Assembly: GCA_017849435.1 (NCBI GenBank) | Contig: JAFIGY010000004.1 | Coordinates: forward strand, 1 to 64,000 | DNA length: 64,000 nt | Reading direction: 5' to 3' | Source of the DNA: Chitinophaga niabensis | Lineage (GTDB): Bacteria; Bacteroidota; Bacteroidia; Chitinophagales; Chitinophagaceae | Part shown: in pieces, positions 1 to 8,213 of the stretch | Layout: every line of letters begins with the position of its first letter | Numbering within the stretch: position 1 is the stretch's first letter | Made by a program: the position numbers and the translations under genes | The notes under the pieces: generated by a model | The model's database searches: none | Told to the model about the DNA's origin: nothing | The model's input: only the letters and a program-made list of their open reading frames with translations

Positions 1-29
1 ATTAACAAGAAGTTACGACAAAATAAAAA

Positions 30-62
30 CGGGACAAAAGTAGATTTTTCTACTTTGTCCCG
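30..62 (-). terminator. Intrinsic terminator of tRNA-Pro
   Basis: A hairpin of 13-14 bp (cgggacaaaagtag paired with ctactttgtcccg, one bulged A, T-rich loop). Read on the minus strand it lies just after the tRNA 3' end and is followed by a T-rich run (complement of 21-29), which is the layout of a rho-independent terminator. Confidence 0.8.
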
Positions 63-67
63 TCAAG

Positions 68-141
68 TCGGGATGACTGGATTCGAACCAGCGGCCTCTT
101 CGTCCCGAACGAAGCGCGCTACCGGGCTGCGCTACATCCCG
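68..141 (-). tRNA. tRNA-Pro (anticodon CGG)
   Basis: On the minus strand the 74-nt sequence folds as a cloverleaf. The acceptor arm is CGGGATG/CATCCCG with discriminator A. The anticodon stem CTTCG/CGAAG holds the loop TTCGGGA, giving anticodon CGG, which reads proline codon CCG. The T arm has the usual GGTTCGAATCC. CCA is not encoded. It is followed by its own terminator. A diverged copy of its 5' half and upstream flank lies about 3.03 kb away at 3130-3189, next to queG. Confidence 0.97.
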
Positions 142-210
142 AATGGGCTGCAAAGTTAATGTTTGCAATTAAAAATCAAAAAAATATTTGGAAAAACCTC
201 AGATTCCTTT
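99..210. repeat. Direct repeat copy A (tRNA-Pro 5' half plus upstream flank)
   Basis: Positions 100-158 match 3131-3189 at 56 of 59 bases. Weaker similarity continues to about 210 (compare tatttggaaa here with the same string near 3218). The repeat begins at the 3' strand of the tRNA anticodon stem and runs outward through the tRNA 5' end into what is, in copy B, the 3' end of queG. Copy A belongs to the intact tRNA. Confidence 0.8.
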
Positions 211-632
211 TGGGCCGGGAATAAGGGCTTCATTGGGGACCTTACTGTCGGAGGCATATTTTCATGCCGAGGGAGTACTTCCATCACAACTTTGACCCAC
301 ACATGACCTCGATCCTTTTCCCATAGCTCATTATTTCAAAATCGGGAAACCTTTGGCCGAACTTATCGGATAGAAAGATATTGTCATGCTCGCATCGTGC
401 GTCCAGATCAAAGCCCTCAATGCATCGTCTCCAAACAGCACTTTCAATCTTTTCCCGGCTGTAATTTTTTCAAAAATGAGGGTGTTGGTAATGCTTTGCG
501 TTTTCCCGAGGCCGTTCGCCTGCATAACTTTTGGAGATAAAGGGGTATTTAAATGTACACTGAAGATATGACAGCGGAAATTTTAGTAACTAAATAGGTT
601 CCTATAAATTTGTAACTAATAAATAAATAAAG
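142..632. other. Intergenic region upstream of tRNA-Pro; no convincing gene
   Basis: About 490 bases. The first 70 are the direct-repeat flank, including a decayed match to the 3' end of queG. A 64-codon minus-strand frame at 331-525 encodes a peptide with the stretch KVLFGDDALRALIWTHD; I cannot assign it to a family and it could be a gene remnant. The last 60 bases before the gene at 633 are AT-rich, as is common for Bacteroidota 5' regions. Nothing else is supported. Confidence 0.4.
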
Positions 633-1187
633 ATGAGAAAAGTAATTTTGGATTTAGCCGTAACCCTGGACGGATTTATTGAAGGACTCAATGGGGAAAC
701 AGACTGGTGCATCATGGATGATGACATGGACTTTGAAGGCTTCCTGTCAGGTATAGACACTATATTTTACGGAAGGGTAAGTTATGATATGTGGGGCAAT
801 TTTCAACCTGGCCCTAACGCCGGTCCAACGGAACAAATGATATGGAAAGAAGTACATGCAAAGAAAAAATTTGTTTTCTCACATCAGAACAGGCAGGATG
901 ATAACGCCATTTTCATCAGCTCCCATATCGCAGATAAGGTAGCTGAGATCAAAAAGCAGGCTGGAAAAGATATCTGGTTGTACGGTGGTGCAAGTATTAT
1001 CAAGACGTTTATCCAGTCAGGTCTTATTGATATATACAGAATATCCGTACATCCGATCGCTTTGGGAAGTGGCAAGCCATTGTTTGAGGATTTGCAGCAG
1101 CGGATTGGATTCAGATTGACGAAAACCAATGTTTTCAGATCGGGTGTTGTGCAGCTTATTTATGAACAAACCCTTCAAATTCAGTGA
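633..1187 (+). CDS. Dihydrofolate reductase family protein (RibD C-terminal-like)
   Basis: A 184-residue cytoplasmic protein of the DHFR/RibD_C reductase family (YyaP/YwjB type). It opens with the family-typical KVILDLAVTLDGFIEG. It has the NADPH-binding WLYGGASIIKTF at about residues 115-126, followed by a strand and IALGSGKPLF. Family members are NADPH-dependent reductases of mostly unknown substrate; a role in folate or riboflavin synthesis should not be assumed. It is the first gene of the segment bounded by the tRNA-Pro direct repeats and is transcribed alone, with the convergent SRPBCC gene 37 bp downstream. The start at 633 follows an AT-rich leader without a clear Shine-Dalgarno site. 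Confidence 0.85.
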   Translation: MRKVILDLAVTLDGFIEGLNGETDWCIMDDDMDFEGFLSGIDTIFYGRVSYDMWGNFQPGPNAGPTEQMIWKEVHAKKKFVFSHQNRQDDNAIFISSHIADKVAEIKKQAGKDIWLYGGASIIKTFIQSGLIDIYRISVHPIALGSGKPLFEDLQQRIGFRLTKTNVFRSGVVQLIYEQTLQIQ

Positions 1188-1224
1188 TCTGAAGGGTTTC
1201 CGTTTGACAGGTGAGCAGGATTGG

Positions 1225-1653
1225 TTACTGGTATTGATGAGGATAAGGCAGGCCTTTCCCGGTTTCGCATAATAATTTCAGGCTTCTTAAGAACATCGCC
1301 CAATCATAAGTGCATAGGGCAAACTCCGGCGTATAATCCTTCCACCCGTCATGATGAAAAAATAACACGGCTCCGTTCTTATGCGGTTCAATATCGAATG
1401 TAATAGTGGTGCCGATCCATTCCCCTGACGCTGTAAGGCAAAGCCATTGTACCTGCTTAAAAGGGTCAAGTGTTGTGACCTTCATTTCCTTATAATAATC
1501 GGGGCCGAAAGGAAAGCGGGCGATACTGTCTTTTTCCGGCTTTGCAGTTGCTGCAGGCGTCCACCATCCGGCTAAACCTTCCTGTGTGCTGACTGCTTTA
1601 TAAACTTCTTCCGGTGCGGCTTTAATAACCAACCTGTGGCAAATGTTTTTCAT
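1225..1653 (-). CDS. SRPBCC / AHSA1-like domain protein
   Basis: A 142-residue protein spanning one START-like (SRPBCC, AHSA1 subfamily) ligand-binding domain. The N-terminal AAPEEVYKAVSTQEGLAGWW and the C-terminal helix containing YDWAMFLRSLKLLCETG are typical. These single-domain proteins are thought to bind small hydrophobic ligands and often lie beside ArsR or HxlR regulators or dehydrogenases. No signal peptide is seen, so it is probably cytosolic. It is convergent with the DHFR-like gene. The ligand cannot be told from sequence. Confidence 0.85.
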   Translation of the reverse strand: MKNICHRLVIKAAPEEVYKAVSTQEGLAGWWTPAATAKPEKDSIARFPFGPDYYKEMKVTTLDPFKQVQWLCLTASGEWIGTTITFDIEPHKNGAVLFFHHDGWKDYTPEFALCTYDWAMFLRSLKLLCETGKGLPYPHQYQ

Positions 1654-1785
1654 AATTGTTCGCTTTATTTATTGAAACTCAAAACTATTGGTTAAAACCA
1701 AACCGGGAGGGGAGGAAGTTAGACTTTTTGAGGGGTTCATTTGGACAGGTCAAATCATGTATCTTAGCATCCAAAAGTAATTTTT

Positions 1786-2136
1786 ATGATCTCAGGAGCA
1801 CATACCGTTTTATACAGTGCTGATCCGGAAGCCGACAGGGATTTCTTTCGAAATGTTCTTCGTCTTACGAATATAGATGTGGGACATGGATGGCTTATAT
1901 TTGGCCTGCCGCCTTCAGAAATAGCCGTTCATCCCGCTGAGCGTAGTGGTGCTGTAGAGCTGTTCCTCATGTGCGACGATATCCGGCATTTTATGCAGGA
2001 AATGGCCGGGAAGAATATCCAATGCGATCAGGTGGAACATCAAAGCTGGGGTATCCTTACTTACCTGACTTTACCGGGTGGGGGAAAACTGGGGGTATAT
2101 CAACCTCTTCATCAGAGACCGGCGCCCGTTTTATAG
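1786..2136 (+). CDS. VOC (glyoxalase/bleomycin-resistance) superfamily protein
   Basis: A 116-residue single VOC domain. The beginning, HTVLYSADPEADRDFFRNVL, is the classic first beta-alpha unit of glyoxalase-like proteins, and the end, GGGKLGVYQP, is the closing strand. VOC proteins act on or sequester small electrophiles or drugs; the substrate is not predictable. Its last 25 bases overlap the 3' end of the convergent HxlR gene. It belongs to the cassette between the tRNA-Pro repeats. Confidence 0.8.
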   Translation: MISGAHTVLYSADPEADRDFFRNVLRLTNIDVGHGWLIFGLPPSEIAVHPAERSGAVELFLMCDDIRHFMQEMAGKNIQCDQVEHQSWGILTYLTLPGGGKLGVYQPLHQRPAPVL

Positions 2137-2534
2137 GAATCCGAGATATCATGTTTATACTGCAACTCTTCCAGCACAGTTGCCGGGGTGTACAGGGTTC
2201 CATTTTGTACTCTCTCGTCCTGTAAATGCGCATACCCCCACAGCAGGATCTTTTCAATAACAGGTATCAGGGTTTGCCCGTCTTGTGTGAGCCTGTATTC
2301 TACTTTAGGCGGAACAGCTGCAAAAACCTGCTTTTCCACTATTCCTTTTTGTTCAAAAAACTTAAGATTATCTGCCAATACCTTTTCGCTTAGGCCGGGT
2401 AATGCTTCTTTAATGGCATTAAACCGGAGGGTTCCTTCCCGTAAGTGCCACAGGATACCAATTTGCCATTTGCCACCAATATACTGAAGCGCGTGCTGCA
2501 CCGGACAGCCGGCTAGCATTTCCTTTGAAGCCAT
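2112..2534 (-). CDS. HxlR family transcriptional regulator
   Basis: A 140-residue winged-helix regulator. It shows the HxlR signature CPVQHALQYIGGKWQIGILW and the recognition region FNAIKEALPGLSEKVLADNL. Cys10 sits where redox-sensing members of the family (YodB, HypR, QorR type) carry their reactive cysteine, so sensing of electrophiles or quinones is plausible but inferred. It is divergent from the secreted NTF2-like gene (126-bp shared intergenic region), a usual layout for an HxlR target, and convergent with the VOC gene. Confidence 0.9.
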   Translation of the reverse strand: MASKEMLAGCPVQHALQYIGGKWQIGILWHLREGTLRFNAIKEALPGLSEKVLADNLKFFEQKGIVEKQVFAAVPPKVEYRLTQDGQTLIPVIEKILLWGYAHLQDERVQNGTLYTPATVLEELQYKHDISDSYKTGAGL

Positions 2535-2660
2535 GTCATATCCCTTTAGTTACTCCAAGGTAAGCTAATTACCCGGATGTAAACCTGCTTATTTGAACAG
2601 GGAAAAAATCTTTCTTTGTAATGTAAAATGACCGGAATGTCCCAAACAAAATATACTACG

Positions 2661-3104
2661 ATGAAAAAGATTTTATCTATCCTTATTTTTTGCAGTATCG
2701 CCCCCTTTGCCCTGTATGCCCAATCCAAAACAGAAACGGAGATCAGGCAGCTGGAACAGCGGGAATTAGAAGCCATACATAAATCCGATACTGCCATGCT
2801 GTTGCGGATGTGGTCGAAGAATTTCGTTGTAAATAATCCATACGGACAAATTGTAACCGTCCCGGAAATATTAACCTTCATACGGGAAGGGAAAATTGAT
2901 TATTCAACGGTGGAAAGGAATGTTGAAAGGGTAACGATCGTGGAGAATATTGCAATCTGTATGGGGAAAGAGATTGTGACACCCGAAAAAGCAACTGAAA
3001 ATGCCGGCAAGAAAGTTATCAGACAATATACCAACATATGGATGAAAGAAAAGGGCGGCTGGCGCATGGTAGCAAGACAGGCTACTATTGTAAAGATTGA
3101 ATAG
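2661..3104 (+). CDS. Secreted NTF2-like (DUF4440/SnoaL-type) protein
   Basis: 147 residues from the ATG at 2661, chosen because it gives a clean signal peptide (MKKILSILIFCSIAPFALYA, cleavage before Q). An ATG 33 bases upstream would put polar residues before the signal. The mature part is one NTF2-like cone domain: ETEIRQLEQRELEAIHKSD, then DTAMLLRMWSKNFVVNNPYG, ending WRMVARQATI. Family members are often small periplasmic proteins of unknown function. It is divergent from the HxlR regulator, suggesting regulation by it (inference). Confidence 0.8.
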   Translation: MKKILSILIFCSIAPFALYAQSKTETEIRQLEQRELEAIHKSDTAMLLRMWSKNFVVNNPYGQIVTVPEILTFIREGKIDYSTVERNVERVTIVENIAICMGKEIVTPEKATENAGKKVIRQYTNIWMKEKGGWRMVARQATIVKIE

Positions 3105-3129
3105 GAGGGGGCCAGATTGCCTGAGTGAA

Positions 3130-3189
3130 TTCGTTCCGAACGAAGCGCGCTACCGGACTGCGCTACATCCTGAATGGGCTGCAAAGTTA
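3130..3189 (-). pseudogene. Truncated tRNA-Pro 5' half (direct repeat copy B)
   Basis: Positions 3131-3189 repeat 100-158 with three substitutions. It contains the tRNA 5' acceptor strand, D arm and anticodon arm and stops at the anticodon 3' stem; no T arm or 3' acceptor follows. One change falls at acceptor position 2, so it is not a working tRNA. It lies directly after queG on the same strand, which suggests this was the original tRNA position before something was inserted or duplicated. Confidence 0.85.
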
Positions 3190-3215
3190 TCCTTTGCTGG
3201 AAAAAAACCGGAAAA

Positions 3216-4142
3216 TTATTTGGAAATAAACTTCAAATTCCGCCGGATACCTGCATACTTGCTACGTTTCAGAGGGGAATGGCGGAATATTTGTCGGAAC
3301 CCCTCCTCCGTCAGTTCCTCCCATTCCGCCGTAGTGAAATTCAACACTTGGGGAATGGGTCTGAAAGCCGCCTCTGCAGTGGCTTTTGAAAAACGGTTCC
3401 AGGGGCATACATCCTGGCACACATCGCATCCGAACATCCAGTTGTCGAACTGCCCCTGCAAGCCTGAAGGGATCAGCTGTTCCTTCAGTTCGATGGTGTA
3501 ATAGGAAATACACCGGCTGCCATCAACAACGGTAGGGGAAACAAGGGCGCCGGTAGGGCAGGCGTCAAGGCAGCGGGTGCAGGTACCGCAATAATCGCCG
3601 GTGGGAGGATCATATTCGAGGGGAATATCCACGATGAGCGTGGCAATGAAAAAGAAGGAACCGGCCTGTTTATGGATGAGATTGCCGTTCTTGCCGATCC
3701 AGCCGAGACCGCTCCGCTGCGCCCAGCTTCTTTCCAGTACGGGTGCGGAGTCTACGAACCCCCGGCCCTGAATATCCCCGATCTCCGCCCGCACTTCCGC
3801 CAGAAAAACGTTCAGCTTCTCCCGGATCACTTCGTGATAATCCTGCCCATACGCATATTTCGCGATCTTGGGTGCATCCGCTACCTGCCGCTCGGCAGGA
3901 TAGTAGTTCAACAGCAGGGTGATAACGCTCTTCGCGCCCTCCACCAGTTTCCGGGGATCGATCCGCTTGTCGAAATAATTTTCCATGTACTGCATGCTGC
4001 CATGCATGCCTTTCTGTAGCCATTGCTCGAGCCGGTAAGCATCTTCTGTAAGCTCTTCGGCTCTGGCAATGCCGCAGTGGTCAAAGCCCAATGCGCGGGC
4101 TTTTTGTTTGACCAGGAGCGTATTTTGTGCGATCTGCTGCAT
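3216..4142 (-). CDS. queG: Epoxyqueuosine reductase QueG
   Basis: 308 residues, normal for QueG. This cobalamin-dependent iron-sulfur enzyme reduces epoxyqueuosine to queuosine in tRNA, the last step of queuosine synthesis. Visible signatures are [10 protein letters not shown] with the catalytic Asp near 131, [16 protein letters not shown] at 141-156, a first 4Fe-4S motif C185-x2-C188-x2-C191-x3-C195-P and a second C239-x2-C242-x3-C246-P. The ATG at 4142 ([10 protein letters not shown]) is chosen because an upstream extension would run through the divergent promoter region and has no family homology. The C-terminal [15 protein letters not shown] is also typical. Its 3' end is next to the tRNA-Pro fragment. 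Confidence 0.95.
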   Translation of the reverse strand: MQQIAQNTLLVKQKARALGFDHCGIARAEELTEDAYRLEQWLQKGMHGSMQYMENYFDKRIDPRKLVEGAKSVITLLLNYYPAERQVADAPKIAKYAYGQDYHEVIREKLNVFLAEVRAEIGDIQGRGFVDSAPVLERSWAQRSGLGWIGKNGNLIHKQAGSFFFIATLIVDIPLEYDPPTGDYCGTCTRCLDACPTGALVSPTVVDGSRCISYYTIELKEQLIPSGLQGQFDNWMFGCDVCQDVCPWNRFSKATAEAAFRPIPQVLNFTTAEWEELTEEGFRQIFRHSPLKRSKYAGIRRNLKFISK

Positions 4143-4194
4143 CCGGCCGCAATTTACATTATTCCGGGCACCTGTATAAAACCCGGAAAATGTA

Positions 4195-4202
4195 TACTTT
4201 TG
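4195..4202 (+). promoter_or_regulatory. Putative -7 promoter element TACTTTTG
   Basis: A perfect match to the Bacteroidota -7 consensus TAnnTTTG, 40 bases before the ATG of the DUF3857 gene at 4243, in the divergent queG intergenic space. No convincing -33 TTTG is seen at the right distance. Confidence 0.45.
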
Positions 4203-4242
4203 CCCAAATTTATACCCATACCTGTTAATATTTCTGACCCGA

Positions 4243-6273
4243 ATGCAACGCAAATCTCTCAGTCTCCTTGCCGCAATGCTGCTCCTGTCCGGCCTTGCGA
4301 TGTCTCAAAAGAAAAGTGAAGCCCGATTCGGAAGGGTTTCCGCGGAAGATTTCAAAACAACACGTTACGACCTGGATACTTCGGCCGCAGCGGTGATCAT
4401 TGCCGATATCGGTTCTTCTTCCTTTGAATCCGGGAATGACTGGTTCATACAGGTGTATCAGCGCTATAAGCGCATCCGGATACTGAAGAAAAGCGCGTAT
4501 GACGAGGCGAATGTGACGATCTATCTCCATCAGGAAGGGAATCAGGAGGAGCGGGTGTCTAACCTCAAAGCAGTGACCTATAACCTGGAAGACGGAAAAG
4601 TGGTGGAAACAAAACTGGAAAGCAGGTCGGTTTTCACGGATAAAAGGGACAAGAATACAATTGTGAAGAAGTTCACCCTACCCGCTGTGAAAGAGGGCTC
4701 CATCATCGAATTTACCTATACGATCAATTCCGAATTCCCGTACATGCTCCGCCCCTGGTCTTTCCAGGATGCGCAATACCCGGTACTCTGGAGCGAATAC
4801 GAAGTAACCCTTCCGGAATATTTTGAATATATCTTTCTCAGCCAGGGTTATAATCCTTTCTTTATCAAGGATAGTGAGAACAGCCGCAAAACCTTTACGC
4901 TTCGCGCGCCTACTAACACGGGCTACGGCACTTCCAGTCAGCGGACGGAAGCCTTTACCGTAACCCCGGGTGTTACCCGCCACCGCTGGGTGATCAGGGA
5001 TGTGGCGCCGCTGAAGGAAGAGAACTATGTGACTGCGCTGGGTAACTACGTCAACTATATCGAATTCCAGTTGTCAGCTTACCGTTTCCCGGAAAGACAA
5101 GTGGAACCGGTGATGAGTACCTGGCCGAAGTTCATGGAAAGGCTGTTGCAGGATGAAAATTATGGAGGCGGGTTGGATAAGAACAACGGCTTCCTCTCCG
5201 ATAAAACGGATGAGCTGACAAAAGGCGTGGATGCACCTAAAGAAAAAGCCATCCGGATCTACAACTGGGTCAGGGATAACTTCACCTGCACGGATCATTC
5301 AGCGCTGCTGGGCACACAGTCCCTGCGCACCACCTTCACCAAACGGAATGGTAACGTAGCGGATATCAACCTGCTGTTGATTGCCATGCTGCGCCAGGCC
5401 AGGCTCAACGCTGCACCGGTACTGCTCAGCACGCGAAGCAACGGAAAGATATATCCCGCTTATCCTATTCGGTCCAAATTCAACTATACTATTGCCAACC
5501 TGATAATAGACAGTGTGGATTATGATATGGATGCAACGCGCCCTTTCCTTGGCTTCGGTAAACTGCACGAATCCGCGTACAATGGCTTTGCCCGTAAAGT
5601 AACGCCGGAAGCGGAATTGATGAAGTTTGACGCTGATTCGCTGAAACAGCAGGAAGTGACCACCATTTTTATCGTAAATGATGATAAGGGAAAGATGAAC
5701 GGCCATTTTGAACAGCAGGCCACGTATTTCGATTCCTACCGGCTGCGTGCCAGAATAAAGGAGAAAGGGGAGGAGGCGTATTTCAAAGAGCGCGCAAAGA
5801 CCTTTATGCAGGATGTAGACCTTAGCAACGGCAAGTTCAAAAAACTGCAGGATTATAGCGAGCCCGCTATTGTGGAGTATGACTTCACCTTCAGCCATCC
5901 GGATGAGAACGGCATGATCTATCTGAATCCGATGTTCTCCGAATCGCTCAGGTCTAATCCTTTCAAGTCCGCCAACCGCAAATATCCTGTAGAAATGCCC
6001 TGTGTGATGGATGTGAACTATACGCTCAGCATGCAGATACCTGTCGGTTACGTGGTGGAAGACATGCCCAAGTCTACTCTCGTGAAGTACAATGACGGCG
6101 AAGGCATTTTCCAATTCCTGATCGGCCAGCAGGGCGATATGATCCAGCTGCGTTCCCGTATTAAACTGGGGCGCGCAAACTATGAACCGGACGAATATAC
6201 CAGCCTCCGCGAGTTTTTTGATATGATCGTAAAGAAACATGCAGAACAGATCGTTTTAAAGAAGAAATCATGA
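4243..6273 (+). CDS. DUF3857 / transglutaminase-like protein, catalytic Cys replaced
   Basis: 676 residues with a signal peptide ([21 protein letters not shown]). A DUF3857 domain covers roughly residues 45-240, a transglutaminase-like core lies at about 330-420, and the C-terminal beta-rich part resembles DUF3858. In the core the segment [20 protein letters not shown] has Val372 where active transglutaminase-fold enzymes have the catalytic Cys, so a peptidase or transferase reaction is unlikely and a binding or structural role is inferred. The protein is predicted periplasmic or surface-exposed. It overlaps the next gene by 4 bases (ATGA), so the two are translationally coupled. Confidence 0.85.
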   Translation: MQRKSLSLLAAMLLLSGLAMSQKKSEARFGRVSAEDFKTTRYDLDTSAAAVIIADIGSSSFESGNDWFIQVYQRYKRIRILKKSAYDEANVTIYLHQEGNQEERVSNLKAVTYNLEDGKVVETKLESRSVFTDKRDKNTIVKKFTLPAVKEGSIIEFTYTINSEFPYMLRPWSFQDAQYPVLWSEYEVTLPEYFEYIFLSQGYNPFFIKDSENSRKTFTLRAPTNTGYGTSSQRTEAFTVTPGVTRHRWVIRDVAPLKEENYVTALGNYVNYIEFQLSAYRFPERQVEPVMSTWPKFMERLLQDENYGGGLDKNNGFLSDKTDELTKGVDAPKEKAIRIYNWVRDNFTCTDHSALLGTQSLRTTFTKRNGNVADINLLLIAMLRQARLNAAPVLLSTRSNGKIYPAYPIRSKFNYTIANLIIDSVDYDMDATRPFLGFGKLHESAYNGFARKVTPEAELMKFDADSLKQQEVTTIFIVNDDKGKMNGHFEQQATYFDSYRLRARIKEKGEEAYFKERAKTFMQDVDLSNGKFKKLQDYSEPAIVEYDFTFSHPDENGMIYLNPMFSESLRSNPFKSANRKYPVEMPCVMDVNYTLSMQIPVGYVVEDMPKSTLVKYNDGEGIFQFLIGQQGDMIQLRSRIKLGRANYEPDEYTSLREFFDMIVKKHAEQIVLKKKS

Positions 6274-8177
6274 TACGGATCACCCTTTTTTTATTGCTAC
6301 TGACTTCTGCTGTGTTCGCCGGCGATCCGCAATATCCTGTCAGCGCCATCCCGGAGCACCTGCTGAAGAACGCGAATGTGGTACTGCGGCTACAGGAGGA
6401 AACGGTGAAGCTGAATGACCTGAAAGATATGCGCATTACCCATCATATCGTGCTGACCATTCTCAATGAAAGCGGAGAGAAGTACAGCGGTTGGGGAGAT
6501 ATCTACAGCAAGGATCGGGAAATCCGTGATGTGCGCGGCGCCCTGTATGACGCGGCGGGCAACCTGGTCCGCAAGCTCAAACAAAGCGAGATCAAGGATG
6601 TCAGCGCCGTCAGCGAGAATAACCTGATGGACGATAACCGCCTGAAAATGCACGATTTTTACTACAAAGTGTATCCGTATACGATAGAATATGAAGTGGA
6701 ATACCGCTATCGCACCACGTTGTTCTTCCGACCCTGGTTCCCGCAGCCGGGCAAAAACTTCTCGGTGGAACAAAGTCGTATAGCCATTACCGTTCCCACA
6801 GCCTACCAGCTGCGTTACCGCCAGTTCAACTACCCCGGTCAGCCGGCACAGACGACAGATAAGGATACCAAAACCTATACCTGGGAGATTCGCGACAGGA
6901 AAGCGTTTGAAGGAGAAGTGTTTTCCGGCCCGCTGCGGGACCGTACCGTAGCCGTTTATTTCTCTCCCAGCGATTTCATATACGGGGATTACACCGGAAA
7001 GATGAATACCTGGGACGATTACGGGAAATTCCAGCTGCAGCTCAATGCCGGCCGGGATCAGCTGCCTGACAAAGTAAAGGCGGAAGTGCACACGCTTGCA
7101 GACGGATGGAAGGATCCGAAAGAAAAGGCAAAGGTTTTGTACGAATATATGCAGAAACATACCCGCTACATCAGCATCCAGCTGGGGATTGGCGGGTGGC
7201 AGCCGTTTGACGCCACTTACGTGGCCACCAAAGGGTATGGCGACTGCAAAGCGCTTTGCAATTACATGTTCTCCCTGCTGAAGGAAGCCGGCATCCGTTC
7301 ACATTACACCCTCGTGAAAGCCGGAAAAGGAGAAACGGACCTGATCGAGGATTTCACTGTGGACCAGTTCAACCATATCATCCTTTGTGTGCCAACAGGG
7401 AAGGATACTACCTGGCTGGAATGCACCAGCCAGACGGAACCTTTCGGCTACCTCGGCAGCTTCACCAGCGGAAGAACGGTATTACTCGTGGATGAGCAGG
7501 GTGGCAAACTCGTGCGCACGCCCGTGTACGCAATGGATCAGAACCGCCAGGTACGGCATTTTGCAGCCACTATCAATGAGAACGGCGATCTGAGTGGGAA
7601 TGCGGAAACGACTTATACGGGTTTGCAGCAGGACTGGTATCATGGTATGATCAATAATACCACACCGGAAAAGCAGTTGGATAAACTGAAAGAGAACCTC
7701 AACCTCCCGAGCTACAACATCAACAAATTTCACTACACCGCTCATCCGCAGGCGCGCCCCGTTCCTGAAATGGACGAGCTGCTGGATATCACTGTGCCTA
7801 ATTACGCTTCCATCAGCGGCAAAAGGATGTTCATCGTGCCGAATGTGCTGAACCGTAGCACCCTGCGGCTAACGGAGGATTCAACACGGGTTTCCGATAT
7901 TTATCTGGGAACGGCCACAAAAGATGTGGATACTCTGCAGATCACTATCCCTAACGGCTACACGCCGGAATCGGTTTTCCCGGAAGTGAAGCAGGAAAGC
8001 CGCTTCGGGAAGTACACGGCATCGGTGAAAGTGGAAGGGAACAAGTTGACCTATGTACGGTGCTTCGAGCGGAAAGCGGGGGTGTTTCCGGCGAGGGATT
8101 TCCCGGCCCTGGAAGAATTTTATAATGCGGTGTATAAGTGGGACAGAAGCAGGATCATCTTTGTAAAAGCACAATAA
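6270..8177 (+). CDS. DUF3857 / transglutaminase domain protein with intact Cys-His
   Basis: 635 residues, signal peptide [21 protein letters not shown]3857 lies in the N-terminal half (about 50-230), followed by a transglutaminase core with Cys326 in GYGDCKALCNYMFSLL, His369 in FNHIILC and an acidic residue Glu384 in WLECTSQ, where Asp is more usual. A Cys-His-Asp/Glu set suggests it can act as a peptidase or acyl transferase, but no substrate is known for this family. It is a distant paralogue of the preceding gene, which lacks the Cys, and the 4-base overlap suggests equimolar products. A bidirectional terminator follows immediately. Confidence 0.88.
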   Translation: MIRITLFLLLLTSAVFAGDPQYPVSAIPEHLLKNANVVLRLQEETVKLNDLKDMRITHHIVLTILNESGEKYSGWGDIYSKDREIRDVRGALYDAAGNLVRKLKQSEIKDVSAVSENNLMDDNRLKMHDFYYKVYPYTIEYEVEYRYRTTLFFRPWFPQPGKNFSVEQSRIAITVPTAYQLRYRQFNYPGQPAQTTDKDTKTYTWEIRDRKAFEGEVFSGPLRDRTVAVYFSPSDFIYGDYTGKMNTWDDYGKFQLQLNAGRDQLPDKVKAEVHTLADGWKDPKEKAKVLYEYMQKHTRYISIQLGIGGWQPFDATYVATKGYGDCKALCNYMFSLLKEAGIRSHYTLVKAGKGETDLIEDFTVDQFNHIILCVPTGKDTTWLECTSQTEPFGYLGSFTSGRTVLLVDEQGGKLVRTPVYAMDQNRQVRHFAATINENGDLSGNAETTYTGLQQDWYHGMINNTTPEKQLDKLKENLNLPSYNINKFHYTAHPQARPVPEMDELLDITVPNYASISGKRMFIVPNVLNRSTLRLTEDSTRVSDIYLGTATKDVDTLQITIPNGYTPESVFPEVKQESRFGKYTASVKVEGNKLTYVRCFERKAGVFPARDFPALEEFYNAVYKWDRSRIIFVKAQ

Positions 8178-8178
8178 A

Positions 8179-8210
8179 AAAAGGCCGGATGTTGTTGCAT
8201 CCGGCCTTTT
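8179..8210. terminator. Bidirectional intrinsic terminator
   Basis: A perfect 13-bp stem (aaaaggccggatg with catccggcctttt, loop of 6) with A and T tracts on either side, between the convergent DUF3857 and OmpA genes. It can serve both. Confidence 0.85.
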
Positions 8211-8213
8211 CAA

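Noticed and set aside
4143-4253. 37-residue N-terminal extension of queG
   Set aside because: It would run through the divergent promoter region, and QueG proteins start close to MQQIAQ.
5299-6240. 313-codon minus-strand frame opposite the first DUF3857 gene
   Set aside because: No start context and no family motif, and it is fully covered by a well-supported gene.
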